Shown here: piece after piece, positions 63,791-64,000 of the stretch
Layout of the letters: every line of letters begins with the position of its first letter
How positions within the stretch are numbered: the first letter of the stretch is position 1
From: Phallusia mammillata
Lineage: Eukaryota; Chordata; Ascidiacea; Phlebobranchia; Ascidiidae
Length of the DNA stretch: 64,000 bases
NCBI GenBank assembly: GCA_003260075.1
Contig: QLIY01000207.1
Coordinates: forward strand, 41,086-105,085
Direction: 5' to 3'
The notes under the pieces: model-generated
What the model saw: only the letters and a program-made list of their open reading frames with translations
What the model was told of the DNA's origin: nothing
Database searches by the model: none
Program-made: the position numbers and the translations under genes

Positions 63791-64000
63791 TTACAAGTGT
63801 TTGTACATGGGATGTTTATTATGTATCATTACACCACAACATGTGCAAGTTTGACAACACAGTTCACTGAAGTTAGCAGAAAAAAACACAATTCCAAGCA
63901 TTCCCAAGGTACTTTGCACTGATTCTTCTGTATTTGTTGTCCATTCATGAGGCCAAATCCTCCTATCATTTGACAATGTAAATGCAGTTGAGGGCCAGAT
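63791..64000 (-). CDS. C-terminal exon of an unidentified gene (runs off right edge)
   Basis: I do not recognise this protein. The minus strand is open from the window edge to a stop at 63791-63793: 69 residues starting IWPSTAFTLSNDRRIWPHEW and ending ELCCQTCTCCGVMIHNKHPM-YKHL. Cys-rich CCQTCTCC near the end suggests metal binding, disulphides or palmitoylation, but this is speculation. No acceptor is visible, so the exon start lies outside the window. It could be the 3' end of a neighbouring gene or a chance frame. Confidence 0.4.
   Translation of the reverse strand: MWPSTAFTLSNDRRIWPHEWTTNTEESVQSTLGMLGIVFFSANFSELCCQTCTCCGVMIHNKHPMYKHL

Noticed and set aside
1-64000. CRISPR arrays, operon-like bacterial genes or tRNA genes
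   Set aside because: No regularly spaced identical repeats were seen, all recognised genes are intron-bearing and eukaryotic, and no cloverleaf with A and B boxes could be supported by eye.

Overview
The window looks like AT-rich nuclear DNA of an invertebrate chordate, most likely an ascidian tunicate of the Ciona type. I infer this from intron-rich chordate orthologues with short to medium introns, a single ancestral-type Pax1/9 gene rather than separate Pax1 and Pax9, and many small hAT-like MITEs. No sequence seen fixes the species. Exon models were built by hand from splice sites, reading phase and remembered human orthologues.

Left part (1-18.6 kb): the 5' half of FANCL (minus strand, runs off the left edge); a small unidentified candidate gene near 2 kb; a complete WDR20-type WD-repeat gene (minus, 8 exons); and head-to-head with it a complete ACTR2 (Arp2) gene (plus, 11 exons, 394 aa) whose introns carry several MITEs, one nested in another. 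A 10-kb stretch follows in which I see no convincing gene.

Middle (28.7-48.8 kb): Pax1/9 (plus, 5 exons, 469 aa) and the mitochondrial oxodicarboxylate carrier gene Slc25a21 (minus, 10 exons, 322 aa) lie tail-to-tail. This is the adjacency and orientation of PAX9 and SLC25A21 in vertebrates, so the window contains the core of the deuterostome pharyngeal gene cluster. The introns and flanks of this pair contain GC-richer noncoding blocks that are candidate regulatory DNA.

Right part (53-64 kb): an unidentified proline/serine-rich gene (plus), a tandem repeat unit carrying paired TGACGTCA palindromes 20 bp apart, and the last exon of an unidentified gene (minus) at the right edge.

A technical feature cuts across all of this. 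Thirteen runs of 10 or more C, many of exactly 10, mostly sit between near-identical flanking copies. They behave like filled assembly gaps between unmerged overlapping (probably allelic) contig ends, not like real homopolymers or real tandem duplications. I found no CRISPR array, operon or clear tRNA gene, and nothing that I can defend as a wholly new biological system. The best biology here is the conserved Pax1/9-Slc25a21 linkage and the noncoding DNA around it.
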